Assembly (NCBI GenBank): GCA_002099365.1
Contig: MSED01000007.1
Location: 868,001 to 932,000 of the forward strand
Reading direction: 5' to 3'
DNA: 64,000 bases
From: Phialophora verrucosa
Lineage: Eukaryota; Ascomycota; Eurotiomycetes; Chaetothyriales; Herpotrichiellaceae
The notes under the pieces were generated by a model that saw nothing but the letters and a program-made list of their open reading frames with translations, made no database searches and was not told the DNA's origin. Positions within the stretch are counted from its first letter, which is position 1, and each line of letters starts with the position of its first letter. Shown here in pieces: positions 40,598 through 50,643 of this stretch. A program made the position numbers and the translations under genes.

Positions 40598-43148
40598 ATG
40601 TCTGAACGACGGCCATCCTCCAACGAATCACCGGATCCTCCACCTAGTCCTCGACGCCCCTCTCAACAGAACAGTCGGTCCACGACTCAGCATCTACCTA
40701 TCAATCCCAGCCGGTTGCGGGAGACCACAATCATGTCTCCAGAGGACCGAATGTCAAGATCGAAGTCAAGTGAGGAGGTGGATGAGAGCAACAGGTCGAG
40801 GCTCCCACAAGCGGCAATAATGGTGGACGAAAACACACCTCTCATTGCAGAGCCCGAACCCGTGGTGGACGAACAAGGGCCTAATGTTCAAGGGGAGATT
40901 GATGAACCTTCAAACGAGGCGGCCAATGCCCGGACTAGCTTGCTGGGCAATTACCATCACAGTCGCATTTGTGGACGAAGCAACTGCAACCATGGCACCT
41001 TCTCCCCTAGAGCTCCTTCAATCGACAGCGAGAGAAGCACCATCAACTCGTTTGGCGGACCATACGCAGATGGAATTGCCGAAGATGGGAGTGCACAGGA
41101 TCCAGTGCGTGGTATACTGGGCGAGGCCATTTCCGAATCTTTGACAAACAGCAAGAGCTTGAGCACTACTCGATGGCTGGCCAAAAGGCATGGAATCAGA
41201 AGTCACAGATGGATGTACTTTTCCTACTATTTCCCCGTTATTAAGTGGGTTCCTCAATACCGCTGGAGCTGGTTTCAAGGTGATCTGGTTGCGGCACTTA
41301 CTATGGCCTCCTTCTATATCCCCATGTCGCTGTCATATGCCGCCAATCTCGCCCACGTCCCCCCAATCAACGGACTATATTCATTCGTCTTCAACCCACT
41401 GATATACGCGCTTCTTGGTTCGTGCCCACGGATGGTCGTGGGGCCGGAAGCAGCTGGCTCTCTGTTGGTTGGGCAGGTTGTGAAGACTTGCATAGCAAAG
41501 GGAGAAGCTGGGGATGACGACGCCAGACTAAATGCTGAGATCGGTGGTGTCGTCACTGCAATTGCCGGAGCTGTCATTTTCACGGCCGGCCTCGCACGCC
41601 TCGGCTTTCTTGACAGTGTCCTCAGCCGGCCTTTCCTACGAGGGTTTATTAGTGCTATCGGATTTGTTATAATTGTTGATCAACTGATCCCGGAGCTGGG
41701 ACTATCTGAGGTTGCTAAAGAGGAAGGCGGAGTTGCACACGGCAGCAGTGCTCAGAAGATCATGTTTCTCTTCGGGAACATAGGAAAAACTCATACCTTG
41801 ACGGCTGCAGTATCCTTGGGAGCATTTGTTGTCATCATGATATTCAGGTAAGCTGAAAACACACCGATCGATTGGATCGAGCTAACGAACAAGACTTTTG
41901 AAACAGCGACTGCAACCCAGGTATCCTTCGGTAGCATACTTTCCGGACCGCTTCCTTGTCGTTGCCCTTTCTGCCGTGTTTGCTTGGAGGTTCTCCTGGG
42001 ACCAAAAAGGCCTCGACGTCCTCGGAGATGTCAGGTCATCAACTGGCGGCTCCGGCATTCCGTTCCATTGGCCGTTCCAATTCCGAAACATGAAACATAT
42101 CGACACTGCCTTGAGCACTTCGTTCTTGATTGCATTACTAGGCTTTTTTGAATCTTCGGTGGCAGCCAAAAGTTTGGGTGAAGGGGGTGAACTCAAGCAT
42201 ATGACACTAAGCGCGAACCGCGAATTGATTGCACTGGGCACAGCGAACATTGTGGGCGGATTCTTCATGGCTCTGCCTGCGTTTGGCGGCTATGGAAGAA
42301 GCAAAGTTAATGCTTCCACCGGAGGCACGACCCCGATGAGCAGCATTCTGCTGAGTCTTATCACGCTGATATGCGTGCTGTTTGTGGTCCCGTATTTCTA
42401 CTACCTACCGAAAGGTGTCCTTTCAGCTATGGTCTCGGTTGTTGCCTACTCTCTCATCGAGGAATGCCCTCACGATATCAGGTTCTTCTTGAAAATCAGG
42501 GGCTGGACTGAGTTGTCACTGATGACCATTATCTTTGTGGCAACTGTGTTTTATTCACTCTCGGTTGGAATGGCATTGGGTATCGGCCTCTCACTGTTAT
42601 CATTGATTCGGCATGCTACCAAACCCAGAATACAGATCCTTGGCAAAGTACCGGGCACTGAAAACCAGTTCGAAAATGCGGAACTTACGCCAGAGAACAT
42701 TGAGTATATCGAGGGTTGTCTGATCGTCAAGATACCGGAGCCCCTCACCTTCGCAAATACCGGAGAGCTGAAGAATCGTCTGAGACGGCTGGAGCAGTAC
42801 GGTACCAACGCGGCTCATCCATCCTTGCCGCGAGTGCGGCACGAAGAAAATAACCGAAACATCATTTTCGACGTCCATGGTGTTACAACAATCGACGGCT
42901 CAGGAACGCAAGTCTTCACGGAAATCGTGCAAGAATATGTGCAGCGGGGGATCCGGGTCATTTTCTGTCGCCTTCCTCAAAGGAGAAGCAAGGTATTCAA
43001 GAGCTTTGAAAGAAGTGGAATCGTAGACTTATGTGGTGGTAGAAGACATTTTGTGGGTAGCGTTGAGGAGGCGTTGAGATTGAGTGAGGCAGAGGATGTC
43101 GAAGAGTATTTCAGTGAGAGGCTGAATGGCCATCATCACCAGCTTTGA
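40598..43148 (+). CDS. SulP-family anion transporter with STAS domain (YPR003C-like)
   Basis: Exon 1, 40598-41847, a 46-nt intron (GTAAGC to AACAAG) and exon 2, 41894-43148, give 834 residues; the first ATG after an open TTG-led leader is used. Residues 1-200 are disordered and cytosolic (S, P rich). The transporter core of about 12 helices starts with RWMYFSYYFPVIKWVPQYRW, then the SulP signature PMSLSYAANLAHVPPINGLYS, MVVGPEAAGSLLVGQVV and FSWDQKGLDVLGDV. The C-terminal STAS domain (from about 670) has NTGELKNRLRRLEQYG-like and FDVHGVTTIDGSGTQVF segments. This is the fungal group of yeast YPR003C, an ER-located putative sulfate or anion carrier, distinct from plasma-membrane Sul1/Sul2. The transported ion is not proved. 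Confidence 0.93.
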
Positions 43149-43307
43149 GCCCGAGTGAAGGCTCATTCGCGTTGAAAGCCAAGCAAGTGCTCTCAGCCCA
43201 GATATCAGAATTGTTACATCTTCTGAGACGCGACCTTTCTTCACCCACTTCAACTGCACCGCATTTTCCAACCGTCGCCATACGCGCTGCGTGAGTTTTT
43301 GTTCCCA

Positions 43308-44885
43308 ATGGCGTTTCTCGCCACAACAGCGATCCTGTGTTTGAGCCTCATCACTACTGCCCTTCCGCAGCCAACCTCACCTGGCCTTCATCTTCCTTTG
43401 TTCCGACGAGGGGGTCGATTCTCTCTCCATGAGCCCGCGAACCTCACTTACCTCGCTCAGATTCTCAAAAACGTCGAGGCGAAGTACGCGCGCACTTATC
43501 GTGCAGTTGAAGGAAATCGGCTTGTGCGCAGGTGGCGGCCGAGTGAAGGGAAAGATGAAAATGATCCCGAGGTGATTGATGTGGCAGGACGTGAGAATAG
43601 TTGGTAAGCAAGTACTTACCTTCAAACACTCAAACGCTGCCTAAGGAAGTGACTGAGCTGATGCCGATAGCGGCTCAGGTTCACGTTGCTCGAGGTGGCC
43701 AATCCGAAGCAGACACTGGAGGTTGATGTCGACATGCTGAGTCCTGATTTTTACACGGTTGTCACTACGAGCACGATGGGCGTGGCCTATAATTCCTCTG
43801 CATCAGGGAGTCATGGTGAGACATGGACGGGTTGGTGTGCCCTGCAGAAGTCTGACACCCAAGATAGGTTTCAGTGACGATCGTGTTCACGCCATCTGCA
43901 AACGCGCCAGCGAAGAGTTTCATTTCTCTGGCATGTTCCCGTTCCGGCTGGATATGCCAATCTGTGCGCCTTCAAAGTCATCTCGACAAACACTTGCAAA
44001 CTCTGGCACTCTGCTCGGGCTAGCGCCAGACAGAGAGTCGCTGGCTCGCCTGTCCTCGACTCCGCTCCTTGAACAACTGAGAGAGAGAGACCTGGTCGAG
44101 AATAAAATATGGTCTGTAACACTGCTGGATACCGAGACTGGCGTTCTCAGTCTGGGTGGTGCCATTGCAAAAGAGTTTGAAGAGGCAAAGATACGAGGGG
44201 AGATTGAGTTGAAGCACGTCGGAAACCCTCTGGCAACATCAGATTGGGTGGACGAGCAGGTGGACACTCAATTGACGTTTCTGATACCACCTGACGCGCC
44301 ATGGGACAAACATTTCAAGTGGACGGAAGTGCAGGGGGCGACGGGATGGTGGACGGCTCTGATGAAGGGCGTCTGGGTCAACGGCGCAAAGGTACTAGAG
44401 ACAGCACGCCCTCCAATATCACTTCTAATCTGATCCCTACTCAGGTCCTCAAGAATCAGCCCGTCATCTTCGATATCAACACGCCCTTCATTCTCGCGCC
44501 ACCAATCGCAGCCAAACGTTTCTACGAATCCATCGGGGGCACAAAGCGGTTACCACCACCTTATGACCAATTCTTTGCCTTTCCGTGCCTGAATAGAGCC
44601 AACATCGCTTTCGAAATCGGCGGATGGAACTTTCCTACCATGCATGGCGAGGGCACCTCGGCGGATGCGCTGTACGGCCCTGCAGGCGGCCGGTTCAGCC
44701 TGGGCAAAGTGGCCGATGGGACTGGGTATTGTGTGGGTAGCGTTGTGGAGACGAGGATGGGATTGCGAAGAGAATGGATGGAGAGTGGGGTGAAGGATAT
44801 GTGGGTGCTTGGAGAGTCTTTCTTCAGAGGGTTGGGTGTAGTTTTTGATGTGGACGAAGCGAGGGTTGGCGTGAGGACTTACTGA
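43308..44885 (+). CDS. Pepsin-like aspartic protease homologue with altered catalytic triplets
   Basis: Four exons, 43308-43603, 43679-43815, 43868-44391 and 44445-44885, with introns of 75, 52 and 53 nt (GTAAGC..CTCAG, GTGAGA..GATAG, GTACTA..CTCAG), all keeping frame, give 465 residues. A signal peptide (MAFLATTAILCLSLITTALP) is followed by a propeptide. The two-lobed pepsin fold is shown by GTLLGLAPDRESLARLSS, LLEQLRERDLVENKIWSVTLLD and TGVLSLGGAIAK, and by C-lobe segments such as YDQFFAFPCLN. However, the active-site motifs D-T/S-G are changed: the first is D117-M-L-S, the second D329-I-N-T, so both Asp remain but the conserved Gly and Thr/Ser are lost. It is probably a secreted, possibly inactive or altered enzyme. 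Exon ends were chosen by frame and splice sites. Confidence 0.75.
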
Positions 44886-45054
44886 TCAGACGTGACCTAT
44901 ACAGATCATGAGCGGCAGGAAGGACACGGATAGAAAGATGCAGGGTCGAATGAACGCTACCAGGAGAGTGGACGCGTGGCATGTGGCGAAGAGCGACTTC
45001 ACATTCCAAGGGAAACTCAACGTCTGCCCTTCTGCCAATTGTGATCACCCAAGA

Positions 45055-46210
45055 TCATTTACTCTCCTTGACAATCTGCTTCAGCGTCTTCTCATACTCC
45101 TCGACTTCTTTGGCACCAACAAGTGTAATATCTCTCCGTTTACCTTCGAACATAATCGTTGGGACCGCATCGACTCCGTTACCGGCCTGCTGCCTGACCA
45201 TATTCTTTACGCCCAACATGCCGTCGTTCTTGTCTTCAATGAACGGCCTCGCCTCGCTTTCAGGAATTCCAGCGTCTGTGGTGGCTTTGAGCAGGGTCTC
45301 GTCGGCCGACGGGTGTTTCTCGTTCTCGAAATATAGCGAGTAGAGAGCTGCGCCAGATGTGACAGTGACGGTAAGCAAATATGCCGAACCATGATGCCCC
45401 TGTTTCTGCAATGACTGGACGAACGGACACGTCTTTGCACTTACAGTTTATGATCTTGTCGGCAACTTCCGGGCCTTTCTCTTCCTGGAAATGCTGTACG
45501 ACTCGATGTGCGTCCATTGTGCTGGCCACAGTACCCCCGAACTTGAAGTTTATGCCAGCACTAGCACCATATGCGGACATCAAAGCAATATACTACCATC
45601 CGCTTAGCCTTAGAGACGTATGTCTCGAATTGCCGGGGCTCCAGGACAGAAGTTATTGCAGAGCAGGCCGGCTGGCGTGGAAGACACCTTACCATCTTCA
45701 TCTTCTCTTCCGAGTCGCCATAACGACTTTTCTTATACCAGTCATATTTGCTTTCACCCTCTTTCGTTGCCTCAGGATAGAGCTGGTACGGGAAGTACTT
45801 CACGGTGAAGGTGACATCTTTTGCTTCGTCACTTTCGCGAAACCGTCGGAGCGCTGTCAACGACCAGATGGAAGCTCACGTTAGACAATTGGCGGAAGTC
45901 TCCAGCAGCAATCCACTGCTAATCACAATAGGGCAAACAGACCTTCGTCGAGGCTGCAGACTCGTGTTTTGCACGTCAGTTACCAACTCAGGGGAGGCCA
46001 CCGAGATGCTTCGCCAGAGCCACGCAGAACAAGCAGTAAAACCATACCGTCTTTTTGCCAGGTATGTCTGTAATACTATCAGCTCGGTTGCCAACATGAA
46101 CGACCAGCGCATTGCAAGTCCAACTGAAATTCCAGGACCACGGTCGACGGATGTCTTACCCAAGGACAAATCGTATCCAGAGTGAAGGATATTTGTGCGT
46201 CGTACGTCAT
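45055..46210 (-). CDS. DsbA/FrnE-like thioredoxin-fold oxidoreductase, six exons
   Basis: Reconstructed from exons 46210-46160, 46067-46048, 45953-45943 (11 nt), 45853-45693, 45592-45445 and 45347-45055. The frame stays consistent through introns of 92, 94, 89, 100 and 97 nt and gives 227 residues. The start MTYDAQISFTLDTICPW joins to TYLAKRRLDEALRRFRES, then FTVKYFPYQLYPEATKEG, MSAYGASAGINFKFGGTVAS, the MDAHRVVQHFQEEKGPE helix, and ends with GNGVDAVPTIMFEGKRRDI, all typical of the DSBA-like/2-hydroxychromene-2-carboxylate isomerase superfamily. The motif is CPWT rather than CPWC, so the resolving Cys is missing, as in several fungal members. Activity could be glutathione-type isomerase or reductase. 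The microexon donor GTCTGT is non-standard, so that exon is the weakest part. Confidence 0.8.
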
Positions 46211-47628
46211 GGTCCGGTCGGCTCGCTGGGTGCAGGCTTCCGATGGCTTGGGAGAAACAATCAGTGATCCCGAATCCAACTGCAGCGAGTTTTCCTAAAT
46301 GATGCACTTTACACAGAGGACTGCAGAGACAGTTCCACGCTCTTGCCTTGAATTTCAATCCGACGTGGTCCGCAACCTGGTGATCAGTGATCAGTGACGG
46401 CCGGCCCGGTGGTGTTGGGAACGATCTGACAGGCTTCGGAAACTGGATGTGCAACCCCGCGATTTGATCCAGTTGAGGCTGACTGGACTCGTCCGCCGTT
46501 TGAGCGATGCGGGGACTCAATGCCGAAGCAACGATTCGAACAGTCACTACCGGGATCGCTGTCCGAGTCCTGCAATCAATTGCTCCAACGAACCAGCTCT
46601 CGAGGCTGCAGCTCATGTTCAGCTCCCACCGAAGAATTGAAGGAATGTTCAGCCCATCGAATAGGGCCAAGTACATGCTATTGGCTGCACCACCGAGAAC
46701 GGAGCTCTCGGTCAGCCTCCTGATCAGCGACAGATCCCCCAAGTCGCCAGTGTTACGAGTAGGCGGCGGTGGCGGCGGCAAGGCGGGTCGCTAAGCACAA
46801 TCGAGACCTGGCTTCAAGCGAGGAATCGACCAGGCTGGTTCGTCCATCCTTCGGTCGCTAACCCTGCCCCCTGCCCCCTGCACCTTTACCCCCAGCGTTA
46901 CCGTGGTCACTAACCCACTTCCAGCCTCCAAAACATCCTTGGCGGGCTCCCGTGATGTTTCACGTTGAACCAGCCCGCGTTCTATTCGTTTTCCACTGAC
47001 GACAACCTGCCTGTCAACATCTTTCCCGCCAGCTCTTTCGGGGTCGCCTTCCTGATTCTTGTTCAACCACCGCCTTTTCCATGGAGTCCTTGTGCGAAGT
47101 CTACAGAGATGTGGATCAGAATGCAGGCTGAATGCAGGAGGGAGGTCTTTTGGCGGCTGCGACATCCTCGCCGACCCATCCCAGCCTGGCCTGTTCCCCT
47201 TTTGAGTACTCCACTTGGAGGTTGTCCTCAACACAATGACGCCCTGATGGAGCTCCGATGTTTGTCGATACGGACGCCGATGGGAGGTTTTTGCGCACAA
47301 CCAGGCTGATCCTGCCTCCTGGACTGAGCACTAGCCTCGCCTGTGGCCCAATTGAGTTTCCCAGTCACATCACACACAGCCAGAACAGTCAACCTCCCTT
47401 GTCGTGCATGACGTGCCTTGCCCTCCTTCACAAGGTATATGAAGTCCCTCCTTGGCCTCGCATTGTTCTTGTTCTTCAGACATCCTTCACTCAGCAAGCC
47501 ATTCACTACTGTCGCAGACACAGTCCCTCGTTCACCGGGTCGATCGTTCAATATAAGACCTCAGACATTTAGTCCAATCACAGTCTTCTCCATACATTAA
47601 TCTCACACGGAGTACACACCTCGACACT
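46211..47628. other. 1.4-kb divergent intergenic region
   Basis: Between the DsbA-like gene (start 46210, minus) and the repeat protein gene (47629, plus). A TATAAG at 47552-47557 lies 77 bases upstream of the latter's ATG and is its probable TATA box. Longer frames here (minus 47300-46791 and others) lack domains. Confidence 0.5.
47552..47557 (+). promoter_or_regulatory. TATA box of the W-x-D-W repeat protein gene
   Basis: TATAAG in the context CAATATAAGACC, 77 bases before the ATG at 47629, with a pyrimidine-rich CTTCTCC leader between them. The short distance to the ATG is typical of highly expressed filamentous fungal genes. Confidence 0.45.
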
Positions 47629-48726
47629 ATGAAATCAACACTCGTCCTATCGGCGCTTGCAGCGCTTGCAGTCGCGGCTCCTGGCGGAGGCCAAGGAGGC
47701 GGCGGCGGTGATCAAGGCTCGTGGGGTCAAGGCGGTCAAGGCGGCCCAGGAGGCAAGGGCGGCCAGAGCGGCGGCGATGATGGAAGCTGGGGAGACTGGT
47801 CTGGTCAGGGCGGCCAAGGAGGGCACAACGGCGGCGGTGCCCACCAAGGCGGCAATGGAGGTCAGTGGGGTGATTGGTCTTCCAGCGTTCCCGCTCCCCC
47901 TCCCGTCCCAGTCACATCGACGACATCCATTCCTCCCTCTCCCCCTCCAAAGCCCACTACCACAACCCCCGTCCTCCCCGCAACACATTCAAGTTGGTCA
48001 GACTGGGTATCAACGACGACAACACCCCCTCCGCCACCCCCTCCCCCAACTCCAACCTCATCCCACTGGCAAGATTGGTCTGAAAGCTCATCATCAACCA
48101 CCACGACTCCCAAGCCTAGCCCAATTCCCGAGACGACGAGTCATTGGCAAGATTGGTCGAGTACTAACGTCGTTCCTCCAGCCCCTGAATCTTCATGGGG
48201 AGACTGGTCTAGCTCAGTACCGCCTGTTCCAGTCGAGACAACTTCATGGGCAGACTGGTCCAGCTCACCTGTCGTTCCAACTGTTCCCACTACAACTTGG
48301 GGCGACTGGAGCTCTCCGACTCCCGTTGTTCCTACCGTTCCCACAACGACATGGGGTGACTGGAGTTCCCCCGTCGTTCCCGATGTTCCCACAACAACTT
48401 GGGGAGACTGGAGTTCCACCCCTGTCGCTCCTCTCCCAGAGACGAGCCACTGGGCCGACTGGTCCAGCGCTCCGGCGCCTCCAGCTCCTGTTGCCCCCAG
48501 CAGCCAGTGGAACGACTGGTCGTCAAGTGCACCTGCCCCAGTCGTCACTCCTCTCACACCCACACCAGTCGCTCCTACGACCTCAGTCCTGGCTACAGTC
48601 GTTCAATCAACAACACCAGTTGCTCCTGTCGTGAGCCAGTTCACCGGTGCCGCCGCTCCGATCGCTACCGGAGGAGCCAAGATTGCCGGCGCTGCTGCGG
48701 CCATGATGATCGCAGCAATGCTATAG
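47629..48726 (+). CDS. Secreted, probably GPI-anchored W-x-D-W repeat protein
   Basis: A single exon of 365 residues. The signal peptide is MKSTLVLSALAALAVAAP. Residues about 20-85 are Gly/Gln-rich (GGQGGGGGDQGSWGQGG), with the first GDW. From about 84 to 310 there are about eleven copies of an 18- to 28-residue unit built on W-(G/A/S/Q/N)-D-W followed by S/T and a proline/valine linker such as SSPVVPTVPTTT. The end (TPVAPVVSQFTGAAAPIA, then a hydrophobic GAAAAMMIAAML) is the ser/ala region and tail of a GPI signal. Cysteine is essentially absent. Tryptophan-rich WxDW repeats with proline linkers suggest a cell-wall or adhesion role, but no known family is recognised. Repeat number probably varies between strains. 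Confidence 0.85.
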   Translation: MKSTLVLSALAALAVAAPGGGQGGGGGDQGSWGQGGQGGPGGKGGQSGGDDGSWGDWSGQGGQGGHNGGGAHQGGNGGQWGDWSSSVPAPPPVPVTSTTSIPPSPPPKPTTTTPVLPATHSSWSDWVSTTTTPPPPPPPPTPTSSHWQDWSESSSSTTTTPKPSPIPETTSHWQDWSSTNVVPPAPESSWGDWSSSVPPVPVETTSWADWSSSPVVPTVPTTTWGDWSSPTPVVPTVPTTTWGDWSSPVVPDVPTTTWGDWSSTPVAPLPETSHWADWSSAPAPPAPVAPSSQWNDWSSSAPAPVVTPLTPTPVAPTTSVLATVVQSTTPVAPVVSQFTGAAAPIATGGAKIAGAAAAMMIAAML

Positions 48727-50643
48727 ACGGACATTGGCGAACACGTCTTCTCGGAGGCATTCCTTCACTTCGACGGTCACTTTCCTTGGCGACTCCTCGG
48801 AAATAATCGCAAAACAAGATCACCACCTTCGGGATTTTGTTTTTTTCTCTCTTCAGCATCAACCTTGCCTCCGGGCTAATGACTCTAATGCGAACACATC
48901 CACGAGACTCATGATCACTCTTTTACCATGAGATCCGCTGGACTGGATCTGGATCAGGAACATGGATTGGAAAACGGCATATAACATGCTATGGCTTATG
49001 GCCCCTTGTACGAGAATAGAACTTTGAACAGCATTCTGGATATACGGAAACGGGGGGAGGCATCTACTCCGTAGTCAGTGCACACTTGCACATTAGCATA
49101 GCAAAAAGCTGTTGGCGCCGCACGCGGCCTCGAAGGGCAAGGCATTCCAAGAGGAATGCCGACAAGTATGAATGCAAATTTTCGCAAAACCACATCTCTC
49201 AGTATGGAGTACGGTACTCATACTTTCCCACCATTGCCATATTTTCCCCTCCTATCGCATCCAAATCCATGAAGAGTTCCACGCACGAAGAATCGGAGAC
49301 TGCGGCCTGCCTGCTCGAGTTGGTCCTCGTTCCGCCCGTCAGAATCTCAGGCCCCTCCTTGCATGCCGGGCCGGATGTCTCAATTCTGCGTGGGACAGCA
49401 TGATGGCGGCCAGGGCTCTCCTCTTCCTTCTCGTACACGGCACGAAGTGGACGGTACTCGTAGGACCTACAACGTATGCACATGCATGCAATGACGGCAT
49501 CGAATTTCGAACAAGGAGCACCCAAAGGTCTTGCAACGTGGCACTTGCAGTGCTTGTCACTGTGGACTCTTACTCGTGCGAGTACAACTACGAGGTACAC
49601 AGTACCATAGTCGTCATATCAAATAATGGCACGCTCTGCTCCTCGTACTCGTACCCGGTGCAGGATCGACATTTGCGATCTACGACACGCGGTCCAATAC
49701 TGTGCAAGTATTGTACCCCTTGACTGATGATCACGGCGGGAAGAGTGCGCGAGCGAGTGGACGTCGTTCGTTTCACGAGTCACCTTGAAACAACTACTGT
49801 GGTACATCCCCCCGCAATGACATCTTTGACGTGTTCCCCTTGCTTCTGGTGGTTGTCAAAAATGTACAGGTAGAAGTACGAGTAGGTGAAGCCAAGCGCG
49901 GATACTGTAAGGAGTACTACGTCTCCTGAACGATGCATACTCGCCCTCGTATGTGGATCATTCTGGCCAGATGGGGAAGGTGGCCAGGGGTGGTGGCACA
50001 GGCGAACGGGTCAGCTTCGGGTGTCCAAGGTCTTGCCTCGCCTCGCCTTTGAACTCCACGTGGAGGATTCTTCAAGTTGAAAGTTCGTCAGATTTGGTCC
50101 TGAAACGTATGTCGAAGGCAAGTAGAGGCGGTGCGAGTAGGATTGCTCGGTAGTACTATGGAGTACTCACGATGCCGACTGTGTGAGTACGTACAGTACA
50201 ACAAGCTCATGCGACAGTACTCGCGATATCACTGTGCTTCATGAAGGCTCGATCCTAGGCCGTATTTTGGTCTATGTTACCGAGTACTGGCAGATAGTTA
50301 GTTCGGACACAAGCCTGGGGTCAGCTAAATCACGACAATCGTCTCAACCGAGGGTGCGAGATCATTCAGAGGACTACGGACTACTTGTACTCGTACTCGG
50401 TAGAAGCTCTCTGGCGATAGATCCACGAGGCTGTTGCCCAGCCTGGTTTCGGCAGACCTGCCATCATTTCCCCCCATCGCATGCCTGAAGTTCCTTCATC
50501 GTCGCTGTAGCAATTTGTTGTCTGTCCGCTCTGGTCAACGTAGCTTGCTCCTCGAGCATGGCTCATTCACCATAATGATGGCCTCCTCCGAGAAGTCAAT
50601 CGATACAACGACGTGTCGCCGGCGGCGCGGATCCTAATCACAG
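48727..50643. other. 1.9-kb non-coding region rich in GAGTAC/GTACTC motifs
   Basis: No supported gene. From about 49200 to 50400 the word GTACTC or GAGTAC (often in CTCGTACTCG or AGTACGAGT) recurs more than ten times, for example 49206-49218 (GAGTAC G GTACTC near-palindrome), 49452, 49578, 49644, 49877, 49912, 50155, 50160, 50278 and 50390. This is well above the local density in coding DNA. Similar words occur near 10750, 40010 and 62040. Confidence 0.5.

Noticed and set aside
45876..46781. 301-codon minus-strand frame
   Set aside because: It reads through introns of the DsbA-like gene; only a 20-nt piece (TYLAKRR) belongs to the real protein.
47657..48634. 325-codon frame overlapping the repeat protein
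   Set aside because: Out of frame with the signal peptide and WxDW units; open only because the repeat is low complexity.
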